DNA of 25,633 bases from positions 28,125 through 53,757 of the forward strand of contig DHCD01000091.1 in assembly GCA_002398105.1 (NCBI GenBank). Reading direction: 5' to 3'. Below are positions 1 to 7,675 of the stretch, in pieces (within the stretch, counting starts at the first letter, position 1; every line of letters begins with the position of its first letter). A model generated the notes under the pieces. The model worked only from the letters and a program-made list of their open reading frames with translations. It searched no databases and had not been told where the DNA came from. The stretch comes from Syntrophomonas sp. UBA4911. Lineage in GTDB: Bacteria > Bacillota > Syntrophomonadia > Syntrophomonadales > Syntrophomonadaceae. The position numbers and the translations under genes are program-made.

Positions 1-621
1 ATTAAAGGAGTAAAAAAACTTCATGGCAGTCACTATACGGCTATAGCGGATCGCATTGAAGCCGGTACTTATATGGTGGCGGCAGCTGCTACCGGTGGGG
101 ATGTAACTATTAAAAATGTTATTCCTGAACATGTAAAAGCGGTAACGGCCAAGTTAAATGAAAGCGGCGCCCAGGTAATAGAAGGTAAGGACAAAATACA
201 GGTTAAACGCCATGAACCCATTAAGCCCCTGTATATAAAAACACTTCCTTATCCGGGCTTTCCCACTGATATGCAGGCCCAATTCATGGCTTATCTAAGC
301 TGTGCGGGCGGAAGCAGTGTAATAACGGAATCAGTTTTCGAAAATCGTTTTATGCATGTTCCTGAACTAAGCCGAATGGGGGCTAAAATAAAAGCGGAAA
401 GCAGAACTGCGATCATTAGGGGAGTAAAAGAGTTAAGCGGTACCAGAGTAAAGGCTACAGATTTAAGAGCCGGAGCCGCGTTATTGATCGGTGCTTTGAT
501 GGCCAAAGGAAACAGCATAATAAGCAACAGCGAACATATTGACCGGGGCTATGAAAACATAGTTGATAAGTTGAATGCTTTAGGAGCAGATATTTGCCGG
601 CAGGAAGAAAACAGGCATTAA
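1..621 (+). CDS. murA: UDP-N-acetylglucosamine 1-carboxyvinyltransferase, C-terminal half (5'-truncated by the window edge)
   Basis: MurA transfers the enolpyruvyl group of phosphoenolpyruvate to UDP-GlcNAc, the first committed cytoplasmic step of peptidoglycan synthesis. The frame is open from base 1, so only about the last 206 residues of a protein that is usually near 420 are present. The visible part contains the segment HGSHYTAIADRIEAGTYM, the PGFPTDMQAQ segment (the Asp at codon 90 matches the conserved catalytic-site aspartate of the family), the FENRFMHVPELSRMGA motif, and the terminal DLRAGAALL and HIDRGYE motifs. The catalytic cysteine region lies upstream of the window. It is followed 28 bases later by spoIID, the same murA-spoIID adjacency as in Bacillus subtilis. 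The family call is firm. Which of two possible murA paralogues it is cannot be told from this half. Confidence 0.96.
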   Translation: MKGVKKLHGSHYTAIADRIEAGTYMVAAAATGGDVTIKNVIPEHVKAVTAKLNESGAQVIEGKDKIQVKRHEPIKPLYIKTLPYPGFPTDMQAQFMAYLSCAGGSSVITESVFENRFMHVPELSRMGAKIKAESRTAIIRGVKELSGTRVKATDLRAGAALLIGALMAKGNSIISNSEHIDRGYENIVDKLNALGADICRQEENRH

Positions 622-643
622 GGCTGATTATTTATCATATAAA
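615..643 (+). promoter_or_regulatory. possible sigma-E-type promoter for spoIID
   Basis: The segment CATATAAA at 636-643 resembles the sigma-E -10 consensus (CATACAnT). GCATTAA at 615-621, 14 bases upstream, is a poor match to the -35. In B. subtilis spoIID is transcribed by sigma-E, which is the main reason to consider it. The predicted start would fall almost at the spoIID start codon, which also lacks a Shine-Dalgarno sequence. Weak call. Confidence 0.22.
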
Positions 644-649
644 TGCCAT

Positions 650-1558
650 ATGAAAAAGAAAAAAATAGGATTGATAATCATAATCTTAGCGGTATTATTA
701 ATACCGATTTTTTTTATGAGGCAATCGCCCCCTATTTATAACCAACCTGAGATTAAATTATACCGCAGTGAATACCAAAAAGTAATCACTCTGCCCCTGG
801 AAGACTATATTACCGGCACGGTAGCCGCAGAAATGCCGGCCTCCTTTAATGATGAAGCCCTCAAAGCGCAAGCTGTTTGTGCCCGGACTTACGCTTTCAG
901 AAAGCTTTTAGAGCACAAGCCTTACCCTCAACAAGCCGATTTATCAGACGACATCAATTCCTGTCAGGCCTTTATATCCCAAGAAGAATTTTACCAGAGG
1001 CACGGTTCCAAGGCCTTATACCAAAAAGTGCAGCAAGCGGTAAAAGCAACCCGGGGAGAAATCATGCTTTACCAAGGGGAACCGATTGACGCTTTGTACC
1101 ATTCCACCTGCGGGGGGAAAACGGAAAGCGCCGCTGATTTATGGGGCCAAGACGTGCCTTACCTGCGTTCGGTTAAATGCCGTTATTGCAGCCAATCGCG
1201 GCATTATGCCAGTGTACAGGTCTTTTCGGTACAGGAATTGAACCGCTCCCTGGACACGACCGGCAGCAGACCCATTTTCAAAATAACGGATAATACGTCC
1301 AGTGGGCGCATTAAAAAGGTGCTGATAAACGGTAAAGAATTATCAGGTGAAAAACTGCGTCAGCTTTTGGGATTACCTTCAACCTGGTGCGGTTTTAAGG
1401 TGAACGCTTCCCGGGTGGAAATCCATAGTCGCGGCTATGGCCACGGTCTGGGATTATGCCAATATGGAGCTGGGGGCATGGCTGAGGAAGGTAAAGACTA
1501 CCATCAGATACTGAAGCACTATTACCAGGGGGTGGAATTCAGTACCCTGAACTATTAA
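650..1558 (+). CDS. spoIID: stage II sporulation protein D (SpoIID), peptidoglycan lytic transglycosylase
   Basis: SpoIID is a membrane-anchored lytic transglycosylase. It works with SpoIIP and SpoIIM to remove septal peptidoglycan during engulfment of the forespore. The 302-residue protein begins with a lysine-rich start and one hydrophobic segment (about residues 5-23), a typical N-terminal anchor. The SpoIID domain follows, with GTVAAEMP holding the presumed catalytic glutamate E61, and ALKAQAVCARTYA just after it. The cysteine-bearing HSTCGGKTESA lies at about 151-161, and the C-terminal signature GYGHGLGLCQYGAGGMA is also present. Cysteines near 154, 177 and 180 could bind metal, as seen in clostridial SpoIID. 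The ATG at 650 has no convincing ribosome-binding site, but the anchor starts there and no better in-frame start exists. The spoIIQ-type peptidase gene that follows spoIID in B. subtilis is absent. A repeat element occupies that gap. Confidence 0.95.
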   Translation: MKKKKIGLIIIILAVLLIPIFFMRQSPPIYNQPEIKLYRSEYQKVITLPLEDYITGTVAAEMPASFNDEALKAQAVCARTYAFRKLLEHKPYPQQADLSDDINSCQAFISQEEFYQRHGSKALYQKVQQAVKATRGEIMLYQGEPIDALYHSTCGGKTESAADLWGQDVPYLRSVKCRYCSQSRHYASVQVFSVQELNRSLDTTGSRPIFKITDNTSSGRIKKVLINGKELSGEKLRQLLGLPSTWCGFKVNASRVEIHSRGYGHGLGLCQYGAGGMAEEGKDYHQILKHYYQGVEFSTLNY

Positions 1559-1686
1559 AAGACCGGGCTTTAGAAGGAGTTTTCCGCCTATTTCATGGAT
1601 GAATTTTGCGACAAAATCATTTCATATTTAGTTGCCTGAGCCTATGATGGGTCTGTGCAGGTAAAATTAAGGCTTAATTCTGTATT

Positions 1687-1934
1687 TTAATAAAAAATAG
1701 ACGCCCTCTTCGAGGACCACTGATGCTCGTTATACTCGCAATTAAGGGTGCAGATCAACGCGGATTTATTATAAAAAAGACGCGGAGACCGCGGAATCTT
1801 TTAAGGAAATACGCGGATTTAATTAAAGTTTTTTTCCCCGCGTTCTTCTTTCTAAATTCCCTGAATTCCGCGTCAGAAAACTAAGGAACCCGTAGGACTA
1901 TTACCACTCTGGTTGAGGCCCCGCAGGGCTATGG
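1687..1934 (-). repeat. interspersed palindromic repeat, copy 1 (inverted, with an extra internal segment)
   Basis: This is the reverse complement of the element seen at 15020-15209 and 17730-17926. Read on the minus strand it contains in order: CATAGCC; CAACCAGAGTGGTAATAGTC; GACGCGGAATTC; GAACGCGG; AATCCGCGT; CTCCGCGTC; AATCCGCGTTGATCTGC; and finally GTCTATTTTTTATTAA. The GACGCGG/CCGCGTC ends of its core (1779-1874) are inverted, so the core can fold into nested hairpins. Unlike copy 3, about 45 bases (roughly 1704-1747, including the small palindrome CCTCTTCGAGG) interrupt the end of the element. It fills most of the 482-base gap between spoIID and spoIIID. The rest of that gap (1559-1686 and 1935-2040) shows no recognisable gene. 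Confidence 0.85.
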
Positions 1935-2040
1935 CGATTAATCTGCCATTTCTATTTTCAATTAACCTTATATCCAAATTAGTTTTAAACTGCCCTCCTG
2001 CTGAATATAAATTATTAATTGACGCGGGGGAGGGTGCAGA

Positions 2041-2304
2041 TTGCAGAATTATATAAGAAAAAGGGCGGTAAAGATTGCCCAGCATATATTGCGTACATCC
2101 GATACAGTAAGGCAAACGGCTCAAGTCTTTGGTATCAGCAAAAGCACGGTGCATAAAGATGTAGCGGAACGGCTGCCCAGAATTGACGAGCAACTAGCCG
2201 AGGAGGTCAAATTAATCCTGGAAAAGAATAAAGCGGAGAGACATATAAGAGGGGGAGAGGCCACCCGGCAGAAATACGCTTCCTACCACCAGGCCCCAAT
2301 ATAG
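2041..2304 (+). CDS. spoIIID: SpoIIID, mother-cell sporulation transcription factor
   Basis: SpoIIID is a small DNA-binding protein that activates or represses many sigma-E-dependent mother-cell genes and helps the switch to sigma-K. The 87-residue product is the normal family length. The helix-turn-helix lies at about residues 22-43 (TAQVFGISKSTVHKDV), where the SKSTVHKD recognition helix is almost invariant in the family. It is followed by ERLP and by the basic RHIRGGEATRQKY tail that makes the second DNA contact. The start is TTG at 2041, preceded by the purine-rich GGGGGAGGG at the right spacing. It precedes the MreB/Mbl gene, the same order as spoIIID-mbl in B. subtilis. The identification is secure. 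Confidence 0.95.
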   Translation: MQNYIRKRAVKIAQHILRTSDTVRQTAQVFGISKSTVHKDVAERLPRIDEQLAEEVKLILEKNKAERHIRGGEATRQKYASYHQAPI

Positions 2305-2374
2305 AAAGGCCGGTCAAGTTTACCAGGTTAACTCCATGACTTTTGCGCCGAGTTATAAATCTCTTTAATAAAAA

Positions 2375-2404
2375 TAGCCAACTTATTTGAGCTTAAGGTA
2401 TAAT
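2375..2404 (+). promoter_or_regulatory. possible housekeeping promoter for the mreB-like gene
   Basis: A perfect TATAAT lies at 2399-2404, with TAGCCA (4 of 6 to TTGACA) 18 bases upstream at 2375-2380. It would give a leader of about 55 bases before the start at 2468. The -10 is good and the -35 weak. Confidence 0.4.
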
Positions 2405-2467
2405 TAATAGCATGGAAAAAGGCAAAATTAGGTTGCAGCACAATATTGTTAGGGGGCACTACAGAGC

Positions 2468-3502
2468 ATGTGTTTCGGTTTTGGGGAAGATATTGGCATA
2501 GATCTGGGAACAGCCAGCGTTATAGTATTTAGAAAAGGCAGCGGCATCGTACTGCACGAACCATCAGTAGTGGCAATAGACAAAAATACCGACAAGGTAA
2601 TTGCCGTAGGGGAAGAAGCCCGACAGATGCTGGGGCGGACGCCCGGGCATATAGTGGCTATCCGTCCTTTGAAAGAAGGAGTTATCGCTGATTATGACAC
2701 TACGGAAAAAATGCTTACCTACTTTATCCGCAAGATTATGGGAAATAAGCTCTTTTTTAAACCCCGCGTGATTGTCTGTATTCCTACTGGTGCCACCGAC
2801 GTTGAAGAGCGGGCCGTACGCCAGGCCACTTTATCTTCAGGTGCCAGACAGGCTTTTATTATTGAGGAGCCGCTGGCCGCGGCCCTGGGAGCAGGAATCA
2901 ATATTTCGGAAGCCACCGGTAATATGGTTGTGGATATCGGCGGGGGTACTTCCGATATTGCCGTACTCTCCCTGGGAGGACTGGTATGCAATGATTCATT
3001 ACGGGTCGGTGGGGACAAGTTTGATGAAGCTATAATAAGATATATCAGACGGGAATACAATCTTATGATAGGTGATCGCACCGCCGAAGAAGTTAAAATA
3101 CAGGTGGGAACCGCTTATGTTACCGAGGAAAACCGCTATCGTTCCATGGAGGTACGGGGCCGTGACCTGGTTACCGGTTTACCTAAAACCATTTCTATAT
3201 CTTCAGCGGAATCATGGGAGGCATTACAGGAACCAGTGGAATCCGTGATTGAGGGAGTTAAAAAAGTACTGGAGATCACTCCTCCGGAACTGGCAGCTGA
3301 TATTGTGAACAATGGCATAGTTATGACCGGAGGAGGCTCACTGCTGGACGGTCTGGATATACTTTTATCCAAGCGGACCAATTTGCCGGTTCATATTGCC
3401 GAGGAGGCTATCTGTTGCGTGGCCATGGGAACGGGCAAGGCCTTGAATGAGATGTCGACTATAAGCCGTACCCGGGTTAAGGGACCCCGCCGGGTATTAT
3501 AA
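2468..3502 (+). CDS. mreB: MreB/Mbl family rod-shape actin homologue
   Basis: This bacterial actin forms membrane-associated filaments that guide lateral cell-wall synthesis and maintain rod shape. The 344-residue product is full length. Actin-fold ATP-binding motifs are in place: phosphate-1 DLGTAS at 12-17, phosphate-2 DIGGGTSDIAVL at 156-167, and the adenosine motif MTGGGSLLDGLD from 286. The family segments HEPSVVAID, IRPLKEGVIADYDTTE and EEPLAAALGAGI are also present. ATG at 2468 is preceded by AGGGGGC. Position directly after spoIIID suggests the Mbl subtype rather than the MreB of the mreBCD operon, because no mreC or mreD follows. That subtype assignment rests on context. Membership of the MreB family is certain. 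Confidence 0.94.
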   Translation: MCFGFGEDIGIDLGTASVIVFRKGSGIVLHEPSVVAIDKNTDKVIAVGEEARQMLGRTPGHIVAIRPLKEGVIADYDTTEKMLTYFIRKIMGNKLFFKPRVIVCIPTGATDVEERAVRQATLSSGARQAFIIEEPLAAALGAGINISEATGNMVVDIGGGTSDIAVLSLGGLVCNDSLRVGGDKFDEAIIRYIRREYNLMIGDRTAEEVKIQVGTAYVTEENRYRSMEVRGRDLVTGLPKTISISSAESWEALQEPVESVIEGVKKVLEITPPELAADIVNNGIVMTGGGSLLDGLDILLSKRTNLPVHIAEEAICCVAMGTGKALNEMSTISRTRVKGPRRVL

Positions 3503-3504
3503 AG

Positions 3505-3522
3505 GATTAAAGGATTATATAC
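3505..3522 (+). repeat. 18-base exact direct repeat of the start of the downstream flagellar gene
   Basis: GATTAAAGGATTATATAC occurs here, three bases after the mreB stop codon, and again at 3673-3690. The second copy encodes residues 2-7 (IKGLYT) of the flagellar protein. The 150 bases between the copies contain no open frame I recognise. The first copy could be the trace of a lost paralogue. Confidence 0.7.
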
Positions 3523-3670
3523 ATAAATACGATAAATAAATTGTGGATTTTTAATTAGGGGAGAAAAGCTACGTTTTTCTATGTATTGGAGTAAAAATTA
3601 GAATAAATAGAAATACGGAGTATTGCAGCGGTAATTCAAAATTAAAATACACTTTCCGGGAGGTATTGAT

Positions 3671-4447
3671 TTGATTAAAGGATTATATACCGCTGGCGCG
3701 GGCATGATGCTGCAAATGGCCAAACAGGATGCGGTAGCCAATAATCTGGCCAACGTAAATACCAGTGGCTATAAAAAGCAAATAGCAGTAGCGCGGGCTT
3801 TCCCGGAAATGCTCATGAGTCGGCTGGGAGAGGTGGAGAAAAACAGTCGGGGAGATTATGAGCCGGTACCGGTGGAAATAATAGGAGGATTAGGCACCGG
3901 TGCAGCTATTGACAAGATCTATAGCGACCTTTCCCTGGGTAACATCAAAAAAACCGACAGCTACACCGATCTGGCCCTGAACAGCAATGGCTATTTTGCC
4001 GTGCAGACCGAGCAAGGGGAACGCTATACCCGCAATGGGCAGTTCAAGATAAATAATGAAGGGATATTAACCACCAATCAGGGTTATCCGGTACTGGACA
4101 GCGGCGACCAGCCCATAGCCATAGAAGGTGAATTTATGGTTGATGAGGGAGGAAATATTACCGTAGATGGGGAAATTATAGCTCAGCTGAAAGTGGTAAG
4201 TTTTGAAAACCCACAATATCTGGTGCGGGAGGGGGATAACCTTCTGGCATCGGAACAGCCGGGAAACAACCTGCCCCAGCCGGGCTTGCTGCAGGGGTAT
4301 ATAGAGGATTCCAATGTCAACGCGGTTAAAGAAATGGTAGAATTAATCACTGTGACCAGAGCCTATGAATCCCTGCAAAAAATAGTTCAGGCCGAAGATG
4401 AAACTATCCAGGCCGCCATTGACCAGGTAGGCAGTGTAGCAGGGTAA
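3671..4447 (+). CDS. flagellar basal-body rod/hook protein, FlgF/FlgG (FlhO/FlhP) family
   Basis: Structural protein of the flagellar rod or rod-hook junction, exported through the flagellar type III apparatus. The 258-residue sequence opens with the N-terminal rod signature (MIKGLYTAGAGM, then ANNLANVNTSGYKK at about 24-37). Its middle has the FlgG-like TDLALNSNGYFAVQT and RYTRNGQF. It ends with the C-terminal helix signature SNVNAVKEMVELI followed by TRAYESLQKIVQ, which packs with the N-terminal helix in the assembled filament. Start is TTG at 3671 with GGGAGGT at 3658-3664. B. subtilis carries the two paralogues flhO and flhP after mbl, and here only one is present. Whether it is the FlgF-like or FlgG-like member cannot be settled by eye. 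A terminator follows directly. Confidence 0.9.
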   Translation: MIKGLYTAGAGMMLQMAKQDAVANNLANVNTSGYKKQIAVARAFPEMLMSRLGEVEKNSRGDYEPVPVEIIGGLGTGAAIDKIYSDLSLGNIKKTDSYTDLALNSNGYFAVQTEQGERYTRNGQFKINNEGILTTNQGYPVLDSGDQPIAIEGEFMVDEGGNITVDGEIIAQLKVVSFENPQYLVREGDNLLASEQPGNNLPQPGLLQGYIEDSNVNAVKEMVELITVTRAYESLQKIVQAEDETIQAAIDQVGSVAG

Positions 4448-4456
4448 CAGATAAAA

Positions 4457-4481
4457 CCCGCCGCCAGGCGGGATTTTTTTT
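4457..4481 (+). terminator. intrinsic terminator after the flagellar gene
   Basis: Stem CCCGCC (4457-4462) pairs with GGCGGG (4467-4472) around a four-base loop, followed by A and eight T residues. It lies 10 bases after the stop codon. Confidence 0.92.
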
Positions 4482-4575
4482 GTTTATAGGCCGGTGTGAA
4501 GGAGGAAAACCCGGCTTATCAGGGGAATAAATAGAAACGGGTAAGGCTAATCCTAGCTAAAAGGAGATTTTGCTA

Positions 4576-5337
4576 TTGACCATGGAATCCAGAGATACAG
4601 CAGCGGTGAATATATTAGGTTGTAAAGTACACCTGGTGGATATGCCGGCAGCGCTGGAAGCGGTAACCCAAATGATTGATCAGGCCCAAGGCTGTAAACA
4701 GGTTGTAACCCTTAATGCGGAGATTATTTATCAGGCCGGCCAACAAGATGAATTGCGCCGGATAATTAATAAAGCTGATCTGGTGACAGCGGATGGCATA
4801 GGAACCGTATGGGCGGCCCGAACTTTGGGCTGTCCGCAAAAAGAAAGAGTAAGCGGTATTGACTTACTGATGAATATTTGTTCCCGGGCTGCCGTCCGGG
4901 GATGGAAGGTATATTTGCTGGGCGGAGCTCCAGGTGTAGCTCTAAAGGCGGCCCGGAATCTGGAACGGCTCTATCCGGGATTAACTGTATGCGGCTGCCG
5001 GGACGGCTATTTCCCGATCCAGGATGAACCTGACATTATTGCCGCTATCAATGCTGAATCGCCTCATATTCTGTTTGCGGCTCTGGGAGCTCCCAAACAG
5101 GAGTACTGGCTGAGCCGGCATCGGGAAATTTTAAAAGTGCCGGTATGTATGGGTGTGGGAGGCAGTTTTGATGTTATTGCCGGTATCAAGCAGCGAGCCC
5201 CGCAGCTTTTCATCAAACTAAATCTGGAATGGTTATATCGTTTACTTACCGAGCCGTCACGCTTCAAGCGGCAGTTAGCCTTACCCGCCTTTGCTCTTAA
5301 AGTTTTAAGACAAAAACGTAGCCGGCGGCAGGAATAA
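4576..5337 (+). CDS. tagA: WecG/TagA/CpsF family glycosyltransferase
   Basis: Members of this GT26 family add N-acetylmannosamine or a related sugar to a polyprenyl-linked GlcNAc. This is the committed step of wall teichoic acid (TagA) or another surface polysaccharide, at the cytoplasmic membrane face. The product (about 253 residues) has family motifs VVTLNAEIIYQA, ADLVTADGIGTVWAAR with the presumed catalytic aspartate, VYLLGGAPGVA, GYF, and the nearly invariant LFAALGAPKQEYW and GVGGSFDVIAG. The C-terminal NLEWLYRLLTEPSRFKRQ segment carries basic residues typical of its membrane-contacting end. I take TTG at 4576 as the start because AAGGAG (4561-4566) is 9 bases upstream. ATG at 4582 is the alternative. 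No other teichoic acid gene lies nearby, so the exact polymer is unknown. Confidence 0.9.
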   Translation: MTMESRDTAAVNILGCKVHLVDMPAALEAVTQMIDQAQGCKQVVTLNAEIIYQAGQQDELRRIINKADLVTADGIGTVWAARTLGCPQKERVSGIDLLMNICSRAAVRGWKVYLLGGAPGVALKAARNLERLYPGLTVCGCRDGYFPIQDEPDIIAAINAESPHILFAALGAPKQEYWLSRHREILKVPVCMGVGGSFDVIAGIKQRAPQLFIKLNLEWLYRLLTEPSRFKRQLALPAFALKVLRQKRSRRQE

Positions 5338-5363
5338 GGCTGCAAGGTGAGAGGGGGATTACC

Positions 5364-7493
5364 ATGGATAAAACCCGGGTTTTTGCTTTAGATATCGGAA
5401 CCAGAAAAATCATCGGCTTGGTTATGGAGAAGCTTGACCGGCAATATAAGGTTATTGATGCCGAAATGTTGGAGCATAGCACCCGAGCTATGATGGATGG
5501 GCAGATCCACGATGTGACGGCGGTAGCTGCCACTATAAAACAGATTAAAGATGCCCTGGAAGCGCGTTTGCAGATTAAACTGAAATCGGCGGCGGTAGCT
5601 GCTGCGGGGAGGGCATTAAAGACTTCTCCGGGGGACTGCCGTAAGAGCCGCTCTATTCTCACCGAAATAAGCAGCGAAGAAATAAGAGCCCTGGAGATTG
5701 AGGCGGTCCATAAGGCCCAGTATAATCTGGCCCAGGAAGAACAAGGGGGCAGGGAGCGAAACAATTATTTTTGTGTGGGATACAGCGTGGTGGAATATTC
5801 ATTGGAAGGCCAGCCGATCAGTAATTTGCAAGGTCAGGTAGGAAACGAAATAGCAGTCCAGGTGATTGCCACTTTTTTGCCCCGGGTGGTGGTGGACAGC
5901 CTGTTTTCTTCCCTGAAAAAGGCGGGACTTGAAATTGAAAGCCTCACCTTGGAGCCGATAGCAGCTTTAGCAGTGGCTATACCGCCTGCCATGCGCCTGT
6001 TGAATCTGGCTTTGGTGGATATCGGCGCCGGTACCTCAGATATCGCTTTAGTTAAAGACGGCAACGTATTTGCTTATGCCATGGTACCTACCGCCGGTGA
6101 TGAATTAACCGAATATCTGGCCACGCGCTATCTGCTTGATTTTGATACGGCCGAGAACACCAAAAGGCGCCTGACGGGACAAGATCAGATTGAAATAACC
6201 GATATCCTCAATAACCGACAGTTGATGTCCAGCCGGGATTTGTGCCAGGAATTACAGCCCCTGGTAGATGAATTGACCAATGAAATAGCCCATATCATTA
6301 CGGGTCTCAATCAAAAGGTACCTGATGCGGTGGTTTGCGTGGGGGGAGGCAGCCTCACTCCTTCCCTGACTGCCAGTCTGGCCGATAAACTGGGTATTCC
6401 TGCTAACCGGGTAGGTATAAGGACGGTACAGAATCTGGATTATATCCATACGGATAAAAGTTTTCTGAATGGTCCCCAGGGTATCACCCCTCTGGGTATA
6501 GCTTACAACTACTTTACTATTCCTCCCATACCTTTCATCAAAGTCTCAGTAAACGGAAGAGAAACTGCTCTTTGGAACATGGGTGAACTTAGCGTAGCCG
6601 CAGCTCTTTTGAGCTCAGGGATAGCCCTTAATAACATCTACGGTAAGCCGGGTATGGGCAAAACCGTTGAAATCAACGGCTTTGTCAGGGTAATAAAGGG
6701 AAGCATGGGAACTGCGCCCCTGATCAAAGTAAATGGTGAAACCGGTTCCCTGGAAACCAGGCTTCAGGATGGGGACAGCATTGAGTTCACACCGGGTCGG
6801 GACGGGGAAGAGGCTCGTTTAACCGGAAGAGATCTGGTACCAGGCATCAAAGGTCAGGTAAAGGTTAATGGCGAACTATATGAGATGGAACCGGTGATAA
6901 CCGTAAACGGGGAACCTTCTGATCCTGATGCCCCCATACCGGATCGCGCCAGGCTTGAGTTTGCCAATGTAAACAGCGTTTATAATATTTTGCGTTTGAG
7001 CGGACTGGACGACTACTGGCTGCGGGAGAAACACTACCGCTATTACCTGGATGACCGAAAAATCACCGTTACCTGGATGCCGATTGAAGTTCAGGTCAAC
7101 GGGTTAAAAGCAGAAGCCGAACAGCAAGTGGAACCCGGCGCCCAAATAACATACAGTCGCAAAACGCTTCATCCCTCTATCGGAGATCTGCTGGCGGAAA
7201 CAGACTACTGGGGCATCAATGTTAAGGTAAATGGTGAAGAAGTAAGGATTCCGGGGAAAGGCGCCAGTATAGAAATTGATGGTCAGACAGCTTCAATCCA
7301 TGATGAAATCCGCGATGGCGCCCATATAACCTTAAATCGGGATAAAGGTGGAGCTATCTTAAGCGATATATTCAAGGTTATAGAAATCAAACCGGCTGCT
7401 AATGCCAGACTGCTGCTTAAAGTAGATGGGGAAGCGGCCGGTTTTACCACTCCTATTCGTGAAGGAAGTGAAATCGAAATCAGGTGGGAATAA
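5364..7493 (+). CDS. FtsA/PilM-like actin-fold ATPase with a long repetitive C-terminal extension
   Basis: The first 390 or so residues form an actin-type ATPase of the FtsA/PilM group. They include FALDIGTRKI (phosphate-1, D10), VDIGAGTSDIALV (phosphate-2, D219-T224), VCVGGGSLTPSL (adenosine motif) and the LEPIAALAVAIPP segment. FtsA itself is about 420 residues. This protein has 709, and residues from about 391 to 709 form an extension. Eight turns of the form V/I-x-N/D-G occur in it (N or D at about 397, 457, 502, 515, 579, 623, 639, 688). Most are followed 15-25 residues later by a D/E/P-G-x-x-I segment such as LQDGDSIEF, VEPGAQITY, IRDGAHITL and IREGSEIEI. This pattern suggests repeated small beta-rich (beta-grasp-like) modules. 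No C-terminal amphipathic membrane helix of the FtsA kind is visible. It starts 26 bases after tagA, behind an AGGGGG ribosome site, and is followed by a strong terminator. A role in division, envelope or pilus assembly is inference. Confidence 0.85.
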   Translation: MDKTRVFALDIGTRKIIGLVMEKLDRQYKVIDAEMLEHSTRAMMDGQIHDVTAVAATIKQIKDALEARLQIKLKSAAVAAAGRALKTSPGDCRKSRSILTEISSEEIRALEIEAVHKAQYNLAQEEQGGRERNNYFCVGYSVVEYSLEGQPISNLQGQVGNEIAVQVIATFLPRVVVDSLFSSLKKAGLEIESLTLEPIAALAVAIPPAMRLLNLALVDIGAGTSDIALVKDGNVFAYAMVPTAGDELTEYLATRYLLDFDTAENTKRRLTGQDQIEITDILNNRQLMSSRDLCQELQPLVDELTNEIAHIITGLNQKVPDAVVCVGGGSLTPSLTASLADKLGIPANRVGIRTVQNLDYIHTDKSFLNGPQGITPLGIAYNYFTIPPIPFIKVSVNGRETALWNMGELSVAAALLSSGIALNNIYGKPGMGKTVEINGFVRVIKGSMGTAPLIKVNGETGSLETRLQDGDSIEFTPGRDGEEARLTGRDLVPGIKGQVKVNGELYEMEPVITVNGEPSDPDAPIPDRARLEFANVNSVYNILRLSGLDDYWLREKHYRYYLDDRKITVTWMPIEVQVNGLKAEAEQQVEPGAQITYSRKTLHPSIGDLLAETDYWGINVKVNGEEVRIPGKGASIEIDGQTASIHDEIRDGAHITLNRDKGGAILSDIFKVIEIKPAANARLLLKVDGEAAGFTTPIREGSEIEIRWE

Positions 7494-7512
7494 CATAACC
7501 GGTTAAGACAAC

Positions 7513-7553
7513 GGCCCCCGGCGATAAAGAACTATGGCCGGGGGCCTGTTTTA
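7513..7553 (+). terminator. intrinsic terminator after the FtsA-like gene
   Basis: A perfect 10-base stem, GGCCCCCGGC (7513-7522) with GCCGGGGGCC (7537-7546), is followed by TGTTTTATT. It separates the envelope gene group from the ctsR operon. Confidence 0.9.
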
Positions 7554-7637
7554 TTCTGAATCATAATATGAGCGTATCTGGCTAAAATATATAAGAGTCT
7601 TTTAGTTAGATTTAGTCAAGAATATTTAATATAGTGG

Positions 7638-7665
7638 TTTACAATTTCAAAATCAGTAGTAAAAT
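7638..7665 (+). promoter_or_regulatory. probable sigma-A promoter of the ctsR operon
   Basis: TTTACA (7638-7643), a 16-base spacer and TAAAAT (7660-7665) lie just upstream of the CtsR box. Bound repressor would then cover the start site. Both hexamers are one or two bases from consensus. Confidence 0.45.
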
Positions 7666-7675
7666 TAAAATATAT

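Noticed and set aside
1597..1641. 14-codon frame starting MDEFCDK after spoIID, with AAGGAG upstream.
   Set aside because: The site is too far from the ATG, and the frame is very short with no similarity that I recognise.
1873..2193. Minus-strand open frame over spoIIID and repeat copy 1.
   Set aside because: It runs antisense to a certain gene and through a non-coding repeat, with no family resemblance.
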